Origin: CAZCBN01 sp964496975
Lineage (GTDB): Bacteria; Planctomycetota; Phycisphaerae; Phycisphaerales; UBA1924
DNA length: 32,410 nucleotides
Direction: 5' to 3'
NCBI GenBank assembly: GCA_964496975.1
Contig: CAZCBN010000028.1
Coordinates: 1-32,410, forward strand
The notes below the pieces were generated by a model. That model did no database searches. It was not told the origin of the DNA and saw only the letters and a list, made by a program, of their open reading frames with translations. Below, one piece after another: positions 14,617-22,996 of the stretch. The first letter of the stretch is position 1, and each line of letters starts with the position of its first letter. The translations under genes and the position numbers were made by a program.

Positions 14617-16011
14617 ATGGACGACACCAGGCAGCGCGGATCACGGGAGGCGGCCGGCGGGGCGGGTCGCGACGGCGGGCGCGGCGCGGCCTCGTGGATG
14701 GACCGGCACCTGTGGCAGATCCAGCCGGTGCGGGACGTGCTGCTGGTGCTCGCGGCGTTCGGCGTCTTCTGGCTTGGGTACAAGACGAGCGCGGTGACGG
14801 TGCCGTTGCTGCTCGCGGTGACGCTGGCGTACGTCGCCGAGCCGGTGATCGGGCGGCTGGCGTCGCTGCGGGGCATGTCTCGGGGGCGGGCGGTGGCCGC
14901 GGCGATGGTGGCGGTGCTGGGGTTTGTTGTGGTGCCGTCGGGGGTGGGTGTCACGGTGGCGGCCGTGCAGGGGGCCGAGCTTGCGGCGCGGGGGCTGGGC
15001 GCGGCGCAGGCGGTGGCGGTGAGCGTCGCCGACCCTGAGGACACGGCCAAGGCCGAGCGGGTGCCCCCGGGGCCCGCGACGTTTTTGCGCGACCGGCTTG
15101 TGCAGGCGATGCGGCCGGCGGCGGGCGGCGCGGCCGGCACGGATGACACGCACGACACGAATGACACGGAAAACACGCCCCCGGGAGACGCGGCGCCCTT
15201 GGGCGCCGCGGGGGAAGCGGGCGAGGTCTCGGCGGGCGGCGTGAACGTGGTGGACTCGGCGCTCCGCGCAGCCGTCGCGTGGCTCGCGGACAACCCGACG
15301 GCCGTCGCGCAGCGCGCGGCGCTCGCCGGCGTTGACGTCGTGGCGACGGCGGCGGGGGTGCTGCGCGCGGCGGGGGTGACGGCGTTTGCCCTGTTTTTGA
15401 CGGCGTTTTTCTTCTTCTTCGTCTCGAGCCGCTGGCCTTCGGTGCTGCTGTTCGGCCGCGGGCTCATCCCGCGGAAGAACCGGACGCGGGCGCTCGAGCT
15501 CATCGGCAAGATGGACCGGGTCATCGCCGCGTTCGTGCGCGGGCGGCTCACGATCGCGGTGATCCAGGCCCTGGTGTTCAGCGTGGGGTACTGGATCATC
15601 GGGGTGCCGGCGCCGGCGCTGCTCGGCATCGTCGTGGCGCTGCTTGCGATCGTGCCGTACGCGGCGCTGGTCGGGCTGCCGGCGAGCATGCTGCTGCTCT
15701 GGTTCGCGCACCTCGACGGCGTCCGCGGGACGTGGTGGTGGGTGATCGCGGCGCCCGTGGTGGTCTATCAGTTCGGGCAGTTGCTCGACGACTACGTGCT
15801 GACGCCCATGATCCAGGGCAAGGAAACGGACCTAGATGTCCCGACTGTGTTGTTCGCGACGATCGCCGGCGGCGTGCTCTTTGGCATCTATGGGCTGCTG
15901 ATCGCGATCCCGTTGGCGGCGTGCGCCAAGATCCTGATCCGCGAGGTGGCGTGGCCCCTCGTGCAGGAGTGGCTTGCAGGGAAACGTTCGGATCCGCTGC
16001 CGCTGGAGTAA
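14617..16011 (+). CDS. AI-2E family transporter (permease-like)
   Basis: This 464-aa inner-membrane protein belongs to the AI-2E/PerM family, whose members export or exchange small solutes. True autoinducer-2 export is shown for only a few. About eight membrane segments are visible. The first pair lies near residues 45-90 (LLVLAAFGVFWLGYKTSAVTV). The C-terminal group has the typical FVRGRLTIAVIQALVFSVGY, GIVVALLAIVPYAALVGLPA and DDYVLTPMIQGKETDLDVPT. The last of these is the family's landmark loop. Between helices 3 and 4 is a ~100-aa soluble insert that includes a 9-bp repeat coding TDDTHDTNDTENT. ATG 14617 was chosen over an upstream in-frame ATG at 14551. Confidence 0.88.
   Translation: MDDTRQRGSREAAGGAGRDGGRGAASWMDRHLWQIQPVRDVLLVLAAFGVFWLGYKTSAVTVPLLLAVTLAYVAEPVIGRLASLRGMSRGRAVAAAMVAVLGFVVVPSGVGVTVAAVQGAELAARGLGAAQAVAVSVADPEDTAKAERVPPGPATFLRDRLVQAMRPAAGGAAGTDDTHDTNDTENTPPGDAAPLGAAGEAGEVSAGGVNVVDSALRAAVAWLADNPTAVAQRAALAGVDVVATAAGVLRAAGVTAFALFLTAFFFFFVSSRWPSVLLFGRGLIPRKNRTRALELIGKMDRVIAAFVRGRLTIAVIQALVFSVGYWIIGVPAPALLGIVVALLAIVPYAALVGLPASMLLLWFAHLDGVRGTWWWVIAAPVVVYQFGQLLDDYVLTPMIQGKETDLDVPTVLFATIAGGVLFGIYGLLIAIPLAACAKILIREVAWPLVQEWLAGKRSDPLPLE
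15142..15177 (+). repeat. 9-bp tandem repeat x4 in the AI-2E permease
   Basis: Four 9-nt units end in ACACG (GATGACACG, CACGACACG, AATGACACG, GAAAACACG). They encode Asp/Thr-rich residues in a soluble loop. The composition (A-rich) stands out from the GC-rich neighbourhood. Confidence 0.85.
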
Positions 16012-16132
16012 CCGGTCCGCCGCGCGGTCCGGGGGCCATCGCTTCGGCGAACTGGCTTGCGGGCGGGGCGAACCGGGCGCACCATTCGTTGGGCGGGCGG
16101 CGTGGCCGCCGTGGGGTTGCGGGAGGATCGAT

Positions 16133-18709
16133 GTGTTGACCGCGAGCGTGGTGGCCGGCGGGTGGCGTGCGGCGTGGGGCCGGCTTGGACGCACTTTGTT
16201 TGGGTGCACACGGCAGGGCGGCGCGCGGTCGGTGTTCGCGGGGCTCGCGGCGTGGGCGGCGGTGTGGGTTGTGGCGGCGGGCACCGTCGGCATCGCCGCG
16301 GCGGGGCCCACGTACTACGTCGACTTCGCGGCCGCGCAGCCCGGCGACGGCACCCGCGAGCGGCCCTTCAACACGCTCCGGCCCTTTCTCTTCCCCGCGT
16401 GGCGCGTCGCCTCGGGCGACGAGGTCGACGGCGTCGAGGTCGTCAGCGGGACCACGCTCCGCCTGCGCGGCCGGGGCGACGCCTTCAGCTCGGGCCTGCA
16501 GATCGACCGCGTGAACGACATCACCGTCACGTCGTGGGAAGACGGCGCGGCGTGGGAGCTCGCGGGCTTTGCGGAGCTCGCCCGCTTCCCGATGCGGACC
16601 AGCGCGCAGCGCGGCGACAAGCACCACGACGTCTTCTCGTTCGACCTCGACGCGTACGAGCGGGAGCTGCGGGATGTCCGCGGCTTTGGGCAGGTGGGCG
16701 TCGGCGCGGTGATGCGGGGCTATCGGCCCGAGCTGCCCGAGCCCGCGGGCGTGAAGCGGCCGGCGTGGCGGGGCAACTTTGACTACCGCATCGGCGATGT
16801 GGTCGAGGCGGCGTCGCGGCCCGGGATGCTCTTCCGCGTGCGCACGCCGGGCCGCTCGGGCGCGGTGGAGCCGGCGTGGCCCCTTCGCGGCGGCGACGCC
16901 TTGGCCGACGGCACCGCGGCGTGGGAGGCGCACCTCGACGGGGTGCAGTCGGTGACGGCCCGCGACGTCTTTGCGCTGGAGGTGCCGGGCGGGCCCGCGG
17001 CGCTCGTCGCGGCGGGGGGCGTGGGCGGCTACTCGTACGACGCCGAGCGACGCCTGCTGCACGTGCGCACGCCCACGCGGCGTGCGCCGGGGCAGGACGG
17101 AGAGCCGGCGTGGCAGGTGCGGCTCTACGGCCGCGGCACGCCCCGGTCGGGCACGCAGCTCGCCAACGGGCCGCTGCTCGACCTGTTCATCGTGGATGGG
17201 GCGACGGTGGAGCGCGGGCGGCTGCTCGTGAACACCGGCGGCACCGGCTTCAGCCCGCGGACGCTGCAACTGGCGGGCGCGACCAACAGCACGGTGCGCG
17301 ACATGTACATCGCGTACTCGGGCGATGACTCGATCGCGGTGGTGCTGGGGGACATCCGGAACGTGACGGTCGAGCGGTGCAGCATCGTCGCGCCGGGGAA
17401 CGACACGGGGATCGTGGTCTTTACCAACGGCGACACGGACGGAACGCCCAACGGCGTGCGCGACGTGCGCGTCCGCGATTGCGACGCCCACCAGACGCGG
17501 CCCACACGCATCGGCGGCGGGTTCGCCGACCTCGGGCGGCAGGGCAGCTCGTCCTCGTTCGCGTGCCACATCGGCGACGGCGCGAGGCTGGTCGAGGACG
17601 TCGAGTGGTTCCGGTGCCGCTCGATCGGGTACGGGCACTCGATCGACGATCGCACGTCGATGTTCGCCTTCTCGCCGCGAGACCTGGCGCCGCCGAGCGG
17701 GCCGATCGGCGAGGTCGCCTCGTACGGCAGCCGGTTCATCGAGTGCGTCGCGCTGCTGAGCCTCCGACCGCCGAACATGCAGGGCGCCTTCGACCGCACC
17801 CTGCTGACGCTGAGCGACGCGGGCAACGGGTTCGGCGTGACATCGGGATCGGGCACGCTGTTCAACGCGTGCGTGCTGCGGGCCGAGACGCCGCCGAACA
17901 TCAACTCGTTCTGGGTGGGTGGGCCCCTGGTGCTGCGAAACACCCTGGTTTCGGTGCCCGTGCAGGCGGGGCAGGCGTTCTTCGGCTACGACCCGGCGGC
18001 GGGGAACGACGCCCGCGTCCTCGTAGACCGAGTGGTCTTGGAGAACCGGGCGGCCACCGGGAGCGGCTCGGGCACAGGGCCGGGCGTCGGGGCGTTGTCG
18101 TCGCGGCTGCTGTCGCGCGACCCGCCGGCGAACGGGGCGTTTGCCGCCCTCGACGGCTCGGCGGACGTGACGGCGTGGCTCGCGGGCGTGGGGAACTACC
18201 GCACGCCGGAGAACCCAGGGGTTGTGCTGGGCAACGGCGTGGCGGAGGTGATCAACCTCGACGCGCCCGGGGTCAACCCGGCGACGGGGTCGTCGGACCC
18301 GCCGGCGGGGTCCCCCTCGTTTTTGGAGGGGCGGCCCGGGGCGTGGGTGGTGACCGACGTGCCGGGATACCCGGATGGGCCGTGGAACGCCGTTGCGGAT
18401 GCGGAGCCTGGGGTGGAGGCGTTGGTGCGCTCGGTGGTGGCGGGTGCGCCGGGGGCCGGGCTTGGGATCAATGGATTGGGGGATACCGGGCTGTTCGGGC
18501 CGTACCAGTTCGGGGCGGCGTTGGCGTGCGGGCCGGCGGATGTCGCGACGCCCCACGGCGTGGTGGACGCGGACGACCTGCTGGCGTTCCTTTCGATGTT
18601 GGGCACCGGGGCCGCGGGGGCGGATGTGGCCGAGCCGCGGGGGACGCCCGACTTCTTTGACCTGCTTGCGTACCTGGGTCTGCATGCCACCGGTTGCGGG
18701 GGCGGGTGA
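16133..18709 (+). CDS. Exported beta-helix-like protein with GC-type dockerin tail
   Basis: This is a large secreted protein of 858 aa and unknown substrate. A long N-terminal signal (GLAAWAAVWVVAAGTVGIAAAG) ends near residue 60. YYVDFAAAQPGDGTRERPFNTL is the usual opening of right-handed parallel beta-helix proteins, and the middle shows repeating strand-turns (NSTVRDMYIAYSGDDSIAVV, RNVTVERCSIVAPGNDTGIV). The C-terminus has two dockerin-like calcium loops, VVDADDLLAFLSMLGTG and TPDFFDLLAYLG, and ends with Gly-Cys, as in planctomycete GC-type dockerin proteins. The start is GTG 16133 with GGGAGG 8 nt upstream. The ATG two bases before it is out of frame and stops after two codons. It may act on polysaccharide or serve in the envelope. 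Confidence 0.78.
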   Translation: MLTASVVAGGWRAAWGRLGRTLFGCTRQGGARSVFAGLAAWAAVWVVAAGTVGIAAAGPTYYVDFAAAQPGDGTRERPFNTLRPFLFPAWRVASGDEVDGVEVVSGTTLRLRGRGDAFSSGLQIDRVNDITVTSWEDGAAWELAGFAELARFPMRTSAQRGDKHHDVFSFDLDAYERELRDVRGFGQVGVGAVMRGYRPELPEPAGVKRPAWRGNFDYRIGDVVEAASRPGMLFRVRTPGRSGAVEPAWPLRGGDALADGTAAWEAHLDGVQSVTARDVFALEVPGGPAALVAAGGVGGYSYDAERRLLHVRTPTRRAPGQDGEPAWQVRLYGRGTPRSGTQLANGPLLDLFIVDGATVERGRLLVNTGGTGFSPRTLQLAGATNSTVRDMYIAYSGDDSIAVVLGDIRNVTVERCSIVAPGNDTGIVVFTNGDTDGTPNGVRDVRVRDCDAHQTRPTRIGGGFADLGRQGSSSSFACHIGDGARLVEDVEWFRCRSIGYGHSIDDRTSMFAFSPRDLAPPSGPIGEVASYGSRFIECVALLSLRPPNMQGAFDRTLLTLSDAGNGFGVTSGSGTLFNACVLRAETPPNINSFWVGGPLVLRNTLVSVPVQAGQAFFGYDPAAGNDARVLVDRVVLENRAATGSGSGTGPGVGALSSRLLSRDPPANGAFAALDGSADVTAWLAGVGNYRTPENPGVVLGNGVAEVINLDAPGVNPATGSSDPPAGSPSFLEGRPGAWVVTDVPGYPDGPWNAVADAEPGVEALVRSVVAGAPGAGLGINGLGDTGLFGPYQFGAALACGPADVATPHGVVDADDLLAFLSMLGTGAAGADVAEPRGTPDFFDLLAYLGLHATGCGGG

Positions 18710-19008
18710 CGGCTGGGTGATGCGTCGCGGGGCCCGGGGTGTGGTCGCCGGAGCAGGGGAGAGGCGGCCCCGGTTCGCCGCGCGATGTGTCGGCCGATCG
18801 GCGTAAGCGCAGGCCTCATCAAGATTTCTGGCGGGTGTGCTGGCCGAAACCGGGCCACGTGGCACTGTGGGGTGTGGAGATGGGGAAGGTGCGTCGGGTG
18901 CGCGGGCTGTGGCCGGCGAACCGGGCGGACCCCCACGGAGCACCGCGGGCCTTTCGGCCTTGGCGGGTGAGGCGAGTGTGGCCCGGGATCGAGCGAGGAG
19001 ATCTGCCC
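18710..19008. other. Intergenic region, no gene seen
   Basis: These 299 nt lie between two exported-protein genes. I see no coding frame. A small GGCC-TTTC-GGCC hairpin near 18950 and a good ribosome site (GAGGAG) just before the next start are the only structures. A promoter for the PEP-CTERM-like gene is expected but cannot be placed. Confidence 0.4.
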
Positions 19009-19701
19009 ATGCGTTTGGTTGCTGCTGCGATGGTGTCGGCGTTGGCGGGGACGGCGCTGGCCGGTGTGGAGACCAACATCGCGAGCTTCGGCTTCACCGA
19101 CCTGCTCGGGTCGTACGCGCTGAACGAGGGCGGCTTTCCGGCGAACGTGGACGGCGTGTTCGCGGCGGTCGCGGTGTCGGACGGGGCGTTTGCCACGGCC
19201 GGCGACGTGACGCGGCTGACGAGCCCGCTCGCGGGGACGGCGGAGTTTGACACGGGCGACTTCATCGCGCGGAACGCGGCGATGGTGGACATCCGCATCA
19301 CCGTGGAGGACATCGCGGGCTCGTTCGCGATCGGCCTCGGCGAGTTCACGATCACCGACACCACCGGCGACACGCTGACGGGTGAGCTGAGCGGCGACTG
19401 GCTCGTGCGGGCGTCGGGGGGCGTGTTCTTCAGCGGCGACGCGACGAACGTGGCTTTTACGGACAACTCGGATGACGGCCTGTTCGACGGGACGGAGGGG
19501 TCGTTCGCGATCACCGACCTGGTGGAGCGCGTGCTCGAGGGGTCGTTCAGCCTGCTGTTCCGCAGGCAGGGGGCCTTTGTGAACGGGCAGTCGTTCGAGG
19601 GCGTCTCGACGCAGGCGGACGGGCTGCTCGTTCCCGCGCCGGCGGGCGCGGCGTTGCTGGCGGGCGGCCTGATGGTCGCGGGCCGCCGTCGCCGCGGGTG
19701 A
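19009..19701 (+). CDS. Exported protein with PEP-CTERM-like sorting tail
   Basis: This 230-aa protein has a clear Sec signal (MRLVAAAMVSALAGTALAG) cleaved near residue 19. The body is rich in Gly, Asp, Thr and aromatic beta-strand patterns (ITVEDIAGSFAIGLGEFTIT). It ends with VPAPAGAALLAGGLMVAGRRRRG, a Pro-containing motif, hydrophobic helix and Arg cluster. This is the PEP-CTERM architecture in its VPAP form, which suggests handling by an exosortase and attachment to the cell surface. No exosortase is in the window. GAGGAG sits about 8 nt before ATG 19009. No enzymatic motif is seen; a surface or matrix role is likely. It follows the dockerin-tailed protein by 299 nt. Confidence 0.8.
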   Translation: MRLVAAAMVSALAGTALAGVETNIASFGFTDLLGSYALNEGGFPANVDGVFAAVAVSDGAFATAGDVTRLTSPLAGTAEFDTGDFIARNAAMVDIRITVEDIAGSFAIGLGEFTITDTTGDTLTGELSGDWLVRASGGVFFSGDATNVAFTDNSDDGLFDGTEGSFAITDLVERVLEGSFSLLFRRQGAFVNGQSFEGVSTQADGLLVPAPAGAALLAGGLMVAGRRRRG

Positions 19702-20232
19702 GCGGGATGTGGACGGGCCGGGCGGTGTGACGCCGGGTGGGTGTGGGTGATGGCTGCCCCGTGGGGCGGCGAGAGCCGTGCCGGCGGCCCGAGCGTGATG
19801 CGTGCGACGGAGCGGGCCGCCCGGAGCGGGCCGGCTCGCCGCGGCGCGGTGCGCTCGCGGCATGGGCGGCGGTGCGGTCGGCGGGTTGTGCGGCGACAAC
19901 GATGCACGGGGGCGATCGCCGCGAGTTGTGCAGCGGCGACGTCCTCATTTTTGTGGCGCGAGTTTCTGGCGGGGGCTGTCGGCCGCTTCGGCGGCGGTGC
20001 TTGTGCTGTGACGGCGATTCGGCAACGACGAAGACGTAGACGAGGCCAGAGACGAAGCCCAAGACGAACGCGAAGGTCGCGAAGAAGCGCGGAGGCCGCG
20101 GCGAGGCGAGGGTCGTTCTTGCTGCGCGGGCCCGGTGATCTGATGTTGATTCAGTGGTGAACGCGACGGGCGACGGGGACGTTCGGGACGGCCGGGCCGC
20201 CGAGATGCGGAGCGATCGGAGTTGCCGTTGAC
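19702..20232. other. 531-nt intergenic region between convergent genes
   Basis: This region separates the plus-strand exported-protein gene from the end of the minus-strand respiratory cluster. Long open frames cross it, but they are Arg/Pro-rich and lack plausible starts. A hairpin at 19753-19770 (GCTGCCCC-GT-GGGGCGGC, one G-T pair, no T-run) could end transcription of the plus-strand gene. The stretch at about 20069-20107 resembles, in opposite orientation, the repeat near 4741-4778. No clear terminator of the respiratory cluster was found. Confidence 0.55.
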
Positions 20233-21225
20233 TCAGGACGCGGCGGACGGCGCGGGCGTCGTGACGGGCAACGGCTCGCCGCGGCGGCGGGGCGGGGCGA
20301 AGAGGAAGGCCGTGCCGAAGGCGAGGCCCAGCGTGGCGAGGCTGGCGACGGGGAGGGTCCAGCCTGCGTTGCGGAGGGCCTGGTTTTCGTGGGTGATGGC
20401 GGGCGGGCGGGGCATGCCTCGGAGGGCGAGGTCCCACTGCCAGGTGTCTTCCTTCAGCTCGTCGGCGGCGCGGACGGGCGCCGGCTCGCCGCGTTGCTCG
20501 GCCCGGACCTGCCGGCGGTAGAAGCTGGCGCCGCTCTCGGGGAAGCGGAGGGTTTCGGTGGCGATGGTGCCGTCGCGCAGCAGCTCGCGGAAGGTGAAGG
20601 ACCAGCGGTTTCGCATGGTCTCGCCGTAGCCCCAGGCCTCGTCGGGCACCTGGAGGTCGCCGACGACGGTGTCGCGTTCGCCGCCGGGGCTTGGGGTGCG
20701 CGTGACGACGGCGAGGCGGAGCGGGATCTCGCCGGCGAGGACGCGGGCGTTGAAGCGCTCGATGGGCTCGCGGTCGGCGTTCTCGGCGAAGAAGTAGACC
20801 TGCATCCAGTCCTGGAAGCGGACGAGGCCCGGGAGGGGCACCTTGTTCGGGACGGCGACAGGGAAGGTGAGCGTGAGGGGGGCGGGCGCGTCGGCGGGCG
20901 TGTCGACAGGCGCGGGACTTGACTGGGCGGTTGACTGGGCGGTCGGCTCGACGCCTGGCTCGGCGGATGGTTCCGAGATCGGTGGGCCGATGGTGAGGGT
21001 CATGTCGCCGCGGCCGTCGTCATCGAGCGACCAAGTGAAGTTGATTGGCCGGCCCGCGAAGGTGAACGACGGCTCGGCGGTGCGGATGCAGTAGTAGAGC
21101 GGACGCTTGTGCGAGGCTTGCCAGTCCGCGATGCGCGTCGACAGGGCCTTCACGCTGACGGCCAGGGCGACGCCGGAGAGAGCGATGACGCCGAGGCAGG
21201 CCAGCTTTGGGCGGGAGATGGGCAT
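20233..21225 (-). CDS. Unrecognised membrane-anchored protein, end of cox cluster
   Basis: This 330-aa protein is not recognised. A hydrophobic segment at residues about 8-26 (LACLGVIALSGVALAVSVKA) would export or anchor it. A large soluble part follows, probably outside the membrane. A second membrane segment near residues 289-311 (LPVASLATLGLAFGTAFLFA) ends in a basic cytoplasmic tail. The soluble part has beta-rich stretches and a low-complexity Pro/Ala/Ser linker (residues ~80-115) containing a 12-bp tandem repeat at 20919-20942. It starts 12 nt after the subunit IV stop, so it is very likely co-transcribed with the oxidase. A role in oxidase assembly or stability is a guess from position only. 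Confidence 0.75.
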   Translation of the reverse strand: MPISRPKLACLGVIALSGVALAVSVKALSTRIADWQASHKRPLYYCIRTAEPSFTFAGRPINFTWSLDDDGRGDMTLTIGPPISEPSAEPGVEPTAQSTAQSSPAPVDTPADAPAPLTLTFPVAVPNKVPLPGLVRFQDWMQVYFFAENADREPIERFNARVLAGEIPLRLAVVTRTPSPGGERDTVVGDLQVPDEAWGYGETMRNRWSFTFRELLRDGTIATETLRFPESGASFYRRQVRAEQRGEPAPVRAADELKEDTWQWDLALRGMPRPPAITHENQALRNAGWTLPVASLATLGLAFGTAFLFAPPRRRGEPLPVTTPAPSAAS

Positions 21226-21237
21226 GCGGTGCGGTGG

Positions 21238-22125
21238 TCAGTGCGGCGTGGGGGCAGTTGATTCGGAAGCGGCTTCGTCGGCGGCGTGGGTTTGGGTGCT
21301 GCTGTGATCGTTGTGATTGTCGTCGGCGCTGTGGGAGCCGGGGGCGGTGTGGTCGCCGTCGTTGCCGTGGTCCCCGTGGGAGGCGTCGTTGCCGTGGTCC
21401 CCGTGGGAGTCGTGGCCGCCGTGGCCGCCGTGGCCGTGCTCGATGTCGTGGGCCTGGTCGTGGGTGTAGTGGGCGCCGGAGTCGATGAACTTCTGGTAGT
21501 GGTTGTTGGTGTCGTCGGGGTGGCGGCGGAGGTGGTGGTGGTCGTAGGCGGAGCGGACGGCGTAGTAGTCGTGCCAGAACTGGTCTTCGCCGACTTCGGC
21601 GATCTTCTTGTCGCGGGCGAACTTGACGATGGAGGTGCCGCCGCCGACCTGGTCGCCCGAGGCGAGGCGGACGTTGCCCATGCCGCCGAGCATGGGCTCG
21701 GCGTTGCCGAAGCCCTTGACGCGTTCGCGGTTGCCGATGTCCAGCGAGGGGAAGGTGAGGAAGATGGCGAGGACGACGAACGTGAAGAGCATGATGTAGG
21801 TGTTGATGGGGTTGTCGTGGCGGAGGTGCATGAAGTACATGCAGACGAGCATCGCCTTCACGGTGGCGATGCTCATGGCGATGATGACGTTCCAGAGCTG
21901 GGTGATCGGGATCTGGGTGTTCGCGGTGATCCACGACTCGCCCGCGGCGACGACGACGGTGAGCAGCGTGAAGAAGAGCAGGGCGAAGAGGACGAGGGTG
22001 AGGAACTGCCAGCTCGTGACGTGGTGCTGGTGGCCCGTGTCGTGGCCGGCGGCGTCGTGGTGGAAGCCGTGCGGGTCTTTGGGGTCGTAGGCGGGGTCGC
22101 CGGGGTTGGGGGCTTGGTGGGTCAT
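21238..22125 (-). CDS. Cytochrome c oxidase subunit IV, His-rich tails
   Basis: This small membrane subunit belongs to the prokaryotic cytochrome c oxidase subunit IV family and here is extended to 295 aa. Three membrane segments span residues about 38-130: FLTLVLFALLFFTLLTVVVA, then LWNVIIAMSIATVKAMLVCMY with FMHLRH, then YIMLFTFVVLAIFLTFPSLD. The family is typically ~100 aa, so the ~165-residue tail is unusual. The tail includes a stretch like HGHGGHGGHDSHGDHGNDAS, partly built from a 27-bp tandem repeat (21358-21411). The N-terminus is also His-rich (HGFHHDAAGHDTGHQHH). It sits downstream of coxC with 80 nt between them. Metal binding by the tails is likely chemically, but unproven. Confidence 0.87.
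   Translation of the reverse strand: MTHQAPNPGDPAYDPKDPHGFHHDAAGHDTGHQHHVTSWQFLTLVLFALLFFTLLTVVVAAGESWITANTQIPITQLWNVIIAMSIATVKAMLVCMYFMHLRHDNPINTYIMLFTFVVLAIFLTFPSLDIGNRERVKGFGNAEPMLGGMGNVRLASGDQVGGGTSIVKFARDKKIAEVGEDQFWHDYYAVRSAYDHHHLRRHPDDTNNHYQKFIDSGAHYTHDQAHDIEHGHGGHGGHDSHGDHGNDASHGDHGNDGDHTAPGSHSADDNHNDHSSTQTHAADEAASESTAPTPH
21358..21411 (-). repeat. 27-bp in-frame tandem repeat in subunit IV
   Basis: Two 27-nt units at 21358-21384 and 21385-21411 differ only near their ends and encode His/Gly/Asp/Asn-rich repeats (HGDHGND). They lengthen the histidine-rich C-terminal tail. Confidence 0.85.
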
Positions 22126-22205
22126 GGGGTCTGGCTCGTGTCGTGCGACTGGGTGTGGGGTCGCGGTCGGCGTGGGCTGTGTGCGGGGCGGCGGGGCGGC
22201 TGCGT

Positions 22206-22898
22206 TCAGTGGATGAGGTACAGCAGGGGGAAGAGGAAGATCCAGACGAGGTCGACCAGGTGCCAGTAGAGGCCGGCGTTCTCGACCATAGCGTAGTTCT
22301 TGGGGCCGTAGGTGCCCTTGAAGCTGCGGACGAGGACCCAGATCAGGAGGCCCGCGCCGATGAGGACGTGCAGGGCGTGGATGCCGGTGCCGGCGTAGTA
22401 GATGCCCCACCAGAGGGGCTCGTGGGGGTCTTCGGCGTAGGGGTAGGAGAAGAAGACGCCGGGGGCCTTGCCGATCGAGAGCTTGGGGCCGTACTCGAAG
22501 ATGAGCTTGATGCAGAAGAAGGCGGCGGCGCAGATGATGGTGATGATGATGTTGAGCTTGAGCCAGAGCTGGTGGTTGAGCTGGGCGCAGCGGACGGACA
22601 TGGCGACCGTGAAGCTGGAGATGAGCAGGACGATGGTGTTGATGAGGCCCCACTTCACGTCGAGGTAGCTGGAACCGTTGATGAAGGCCTCGGGGTACTT
22701 CATCCGCATGATGGAGTAGCTGACGAAGATGCCGGCGAAGAGCAGCACCTCGGTGCTGAGGAAGAGCCACATGCCGAGCTTGGCGGCGTCGAACTCGTCC
22801 TCGGCGTTGCGCCAGTGGTGGCCCTGGATGTAGGTTTCCCAGGGCTTTTTGGGCCGGGCGAGCGGCGCGGGGGGTTGGTTTGGGTGGATGGCGGTCAT
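22206..22898 (-). CDS. coxC: Cytochrome c oxidase subunit III
   Basis: Subunit III stabilises the oxidase core and supports proton uptake and turnover. The 230-aa protein has five membrane segments: LGMWLFLSTEVLLFAGIFVS (from ~42), LINTIVLLISSFTVAMSV (from ~86), NIIITIICAAAFFCIKLIFE (from ~117), GTGIHALHVLIGAGLLIWVL (from ~171) and LVDLVWIFLFPLLYLI (from ~214). KLGMWLFLSTEVLLF, GIHALHV and the final YWHLVDLVWIFLFPLLY are subunit III signatures. Lacking the first two helices of seven-helix forms is common in caa3-type oxidases. ATG 22896-22898 has no clear Shine-Dalgarno. The 98-nt gap to coxA contains CTGGGT repeated three times (22957-22974). Confidence 0.95.
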   Translation of the reverse strand: MTAIHPNQPPAPLARPKKPWETYIQGHHWRNAEDEFDAAKLGMWLFLSTEVLLFAGIFVSYSIMRMKYPEAFINGSSYLDVKWGLINTIVLLISSFTVAMSVRCAQLNHQLWLKLNIIITIICAAAFFCIKLIFEYGPKLSIGKAPGVFFSYPYAEDPHEPLWWGIYYAGTGIHALHVLIGAGLLIWVLVRSFKGTYGPKNYAMVENAGLYWHLVDLVWIFLFPLLYLIH

Positions 22899-22996
22899 GG
22901 GTGGGCCGTGGGTGAGGGCGTGCGCCGGGCTCGGGTCTGGGTGCCGGGATTTGGGACTGGGTCTGGGTCTGGGTGGTGTGGCGTGATGGGAACGGA

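Noticed and set aside
20020..20100. Hydrophobic minus-strand peptide (FFATFAFVLGFVSGLVYVFV) that looks like a membrane helix
   Set aside because: No plausible start codon or ribosome site; the hydrophobic run coincides with the CTTCGCG-rich dispersed element.
19741..20160. Arg-rich plus-strand reading frame in the 531-nt gap
   Set aside because: Composition is that of random GC-rich sequence, with no domain and no ribosome site.
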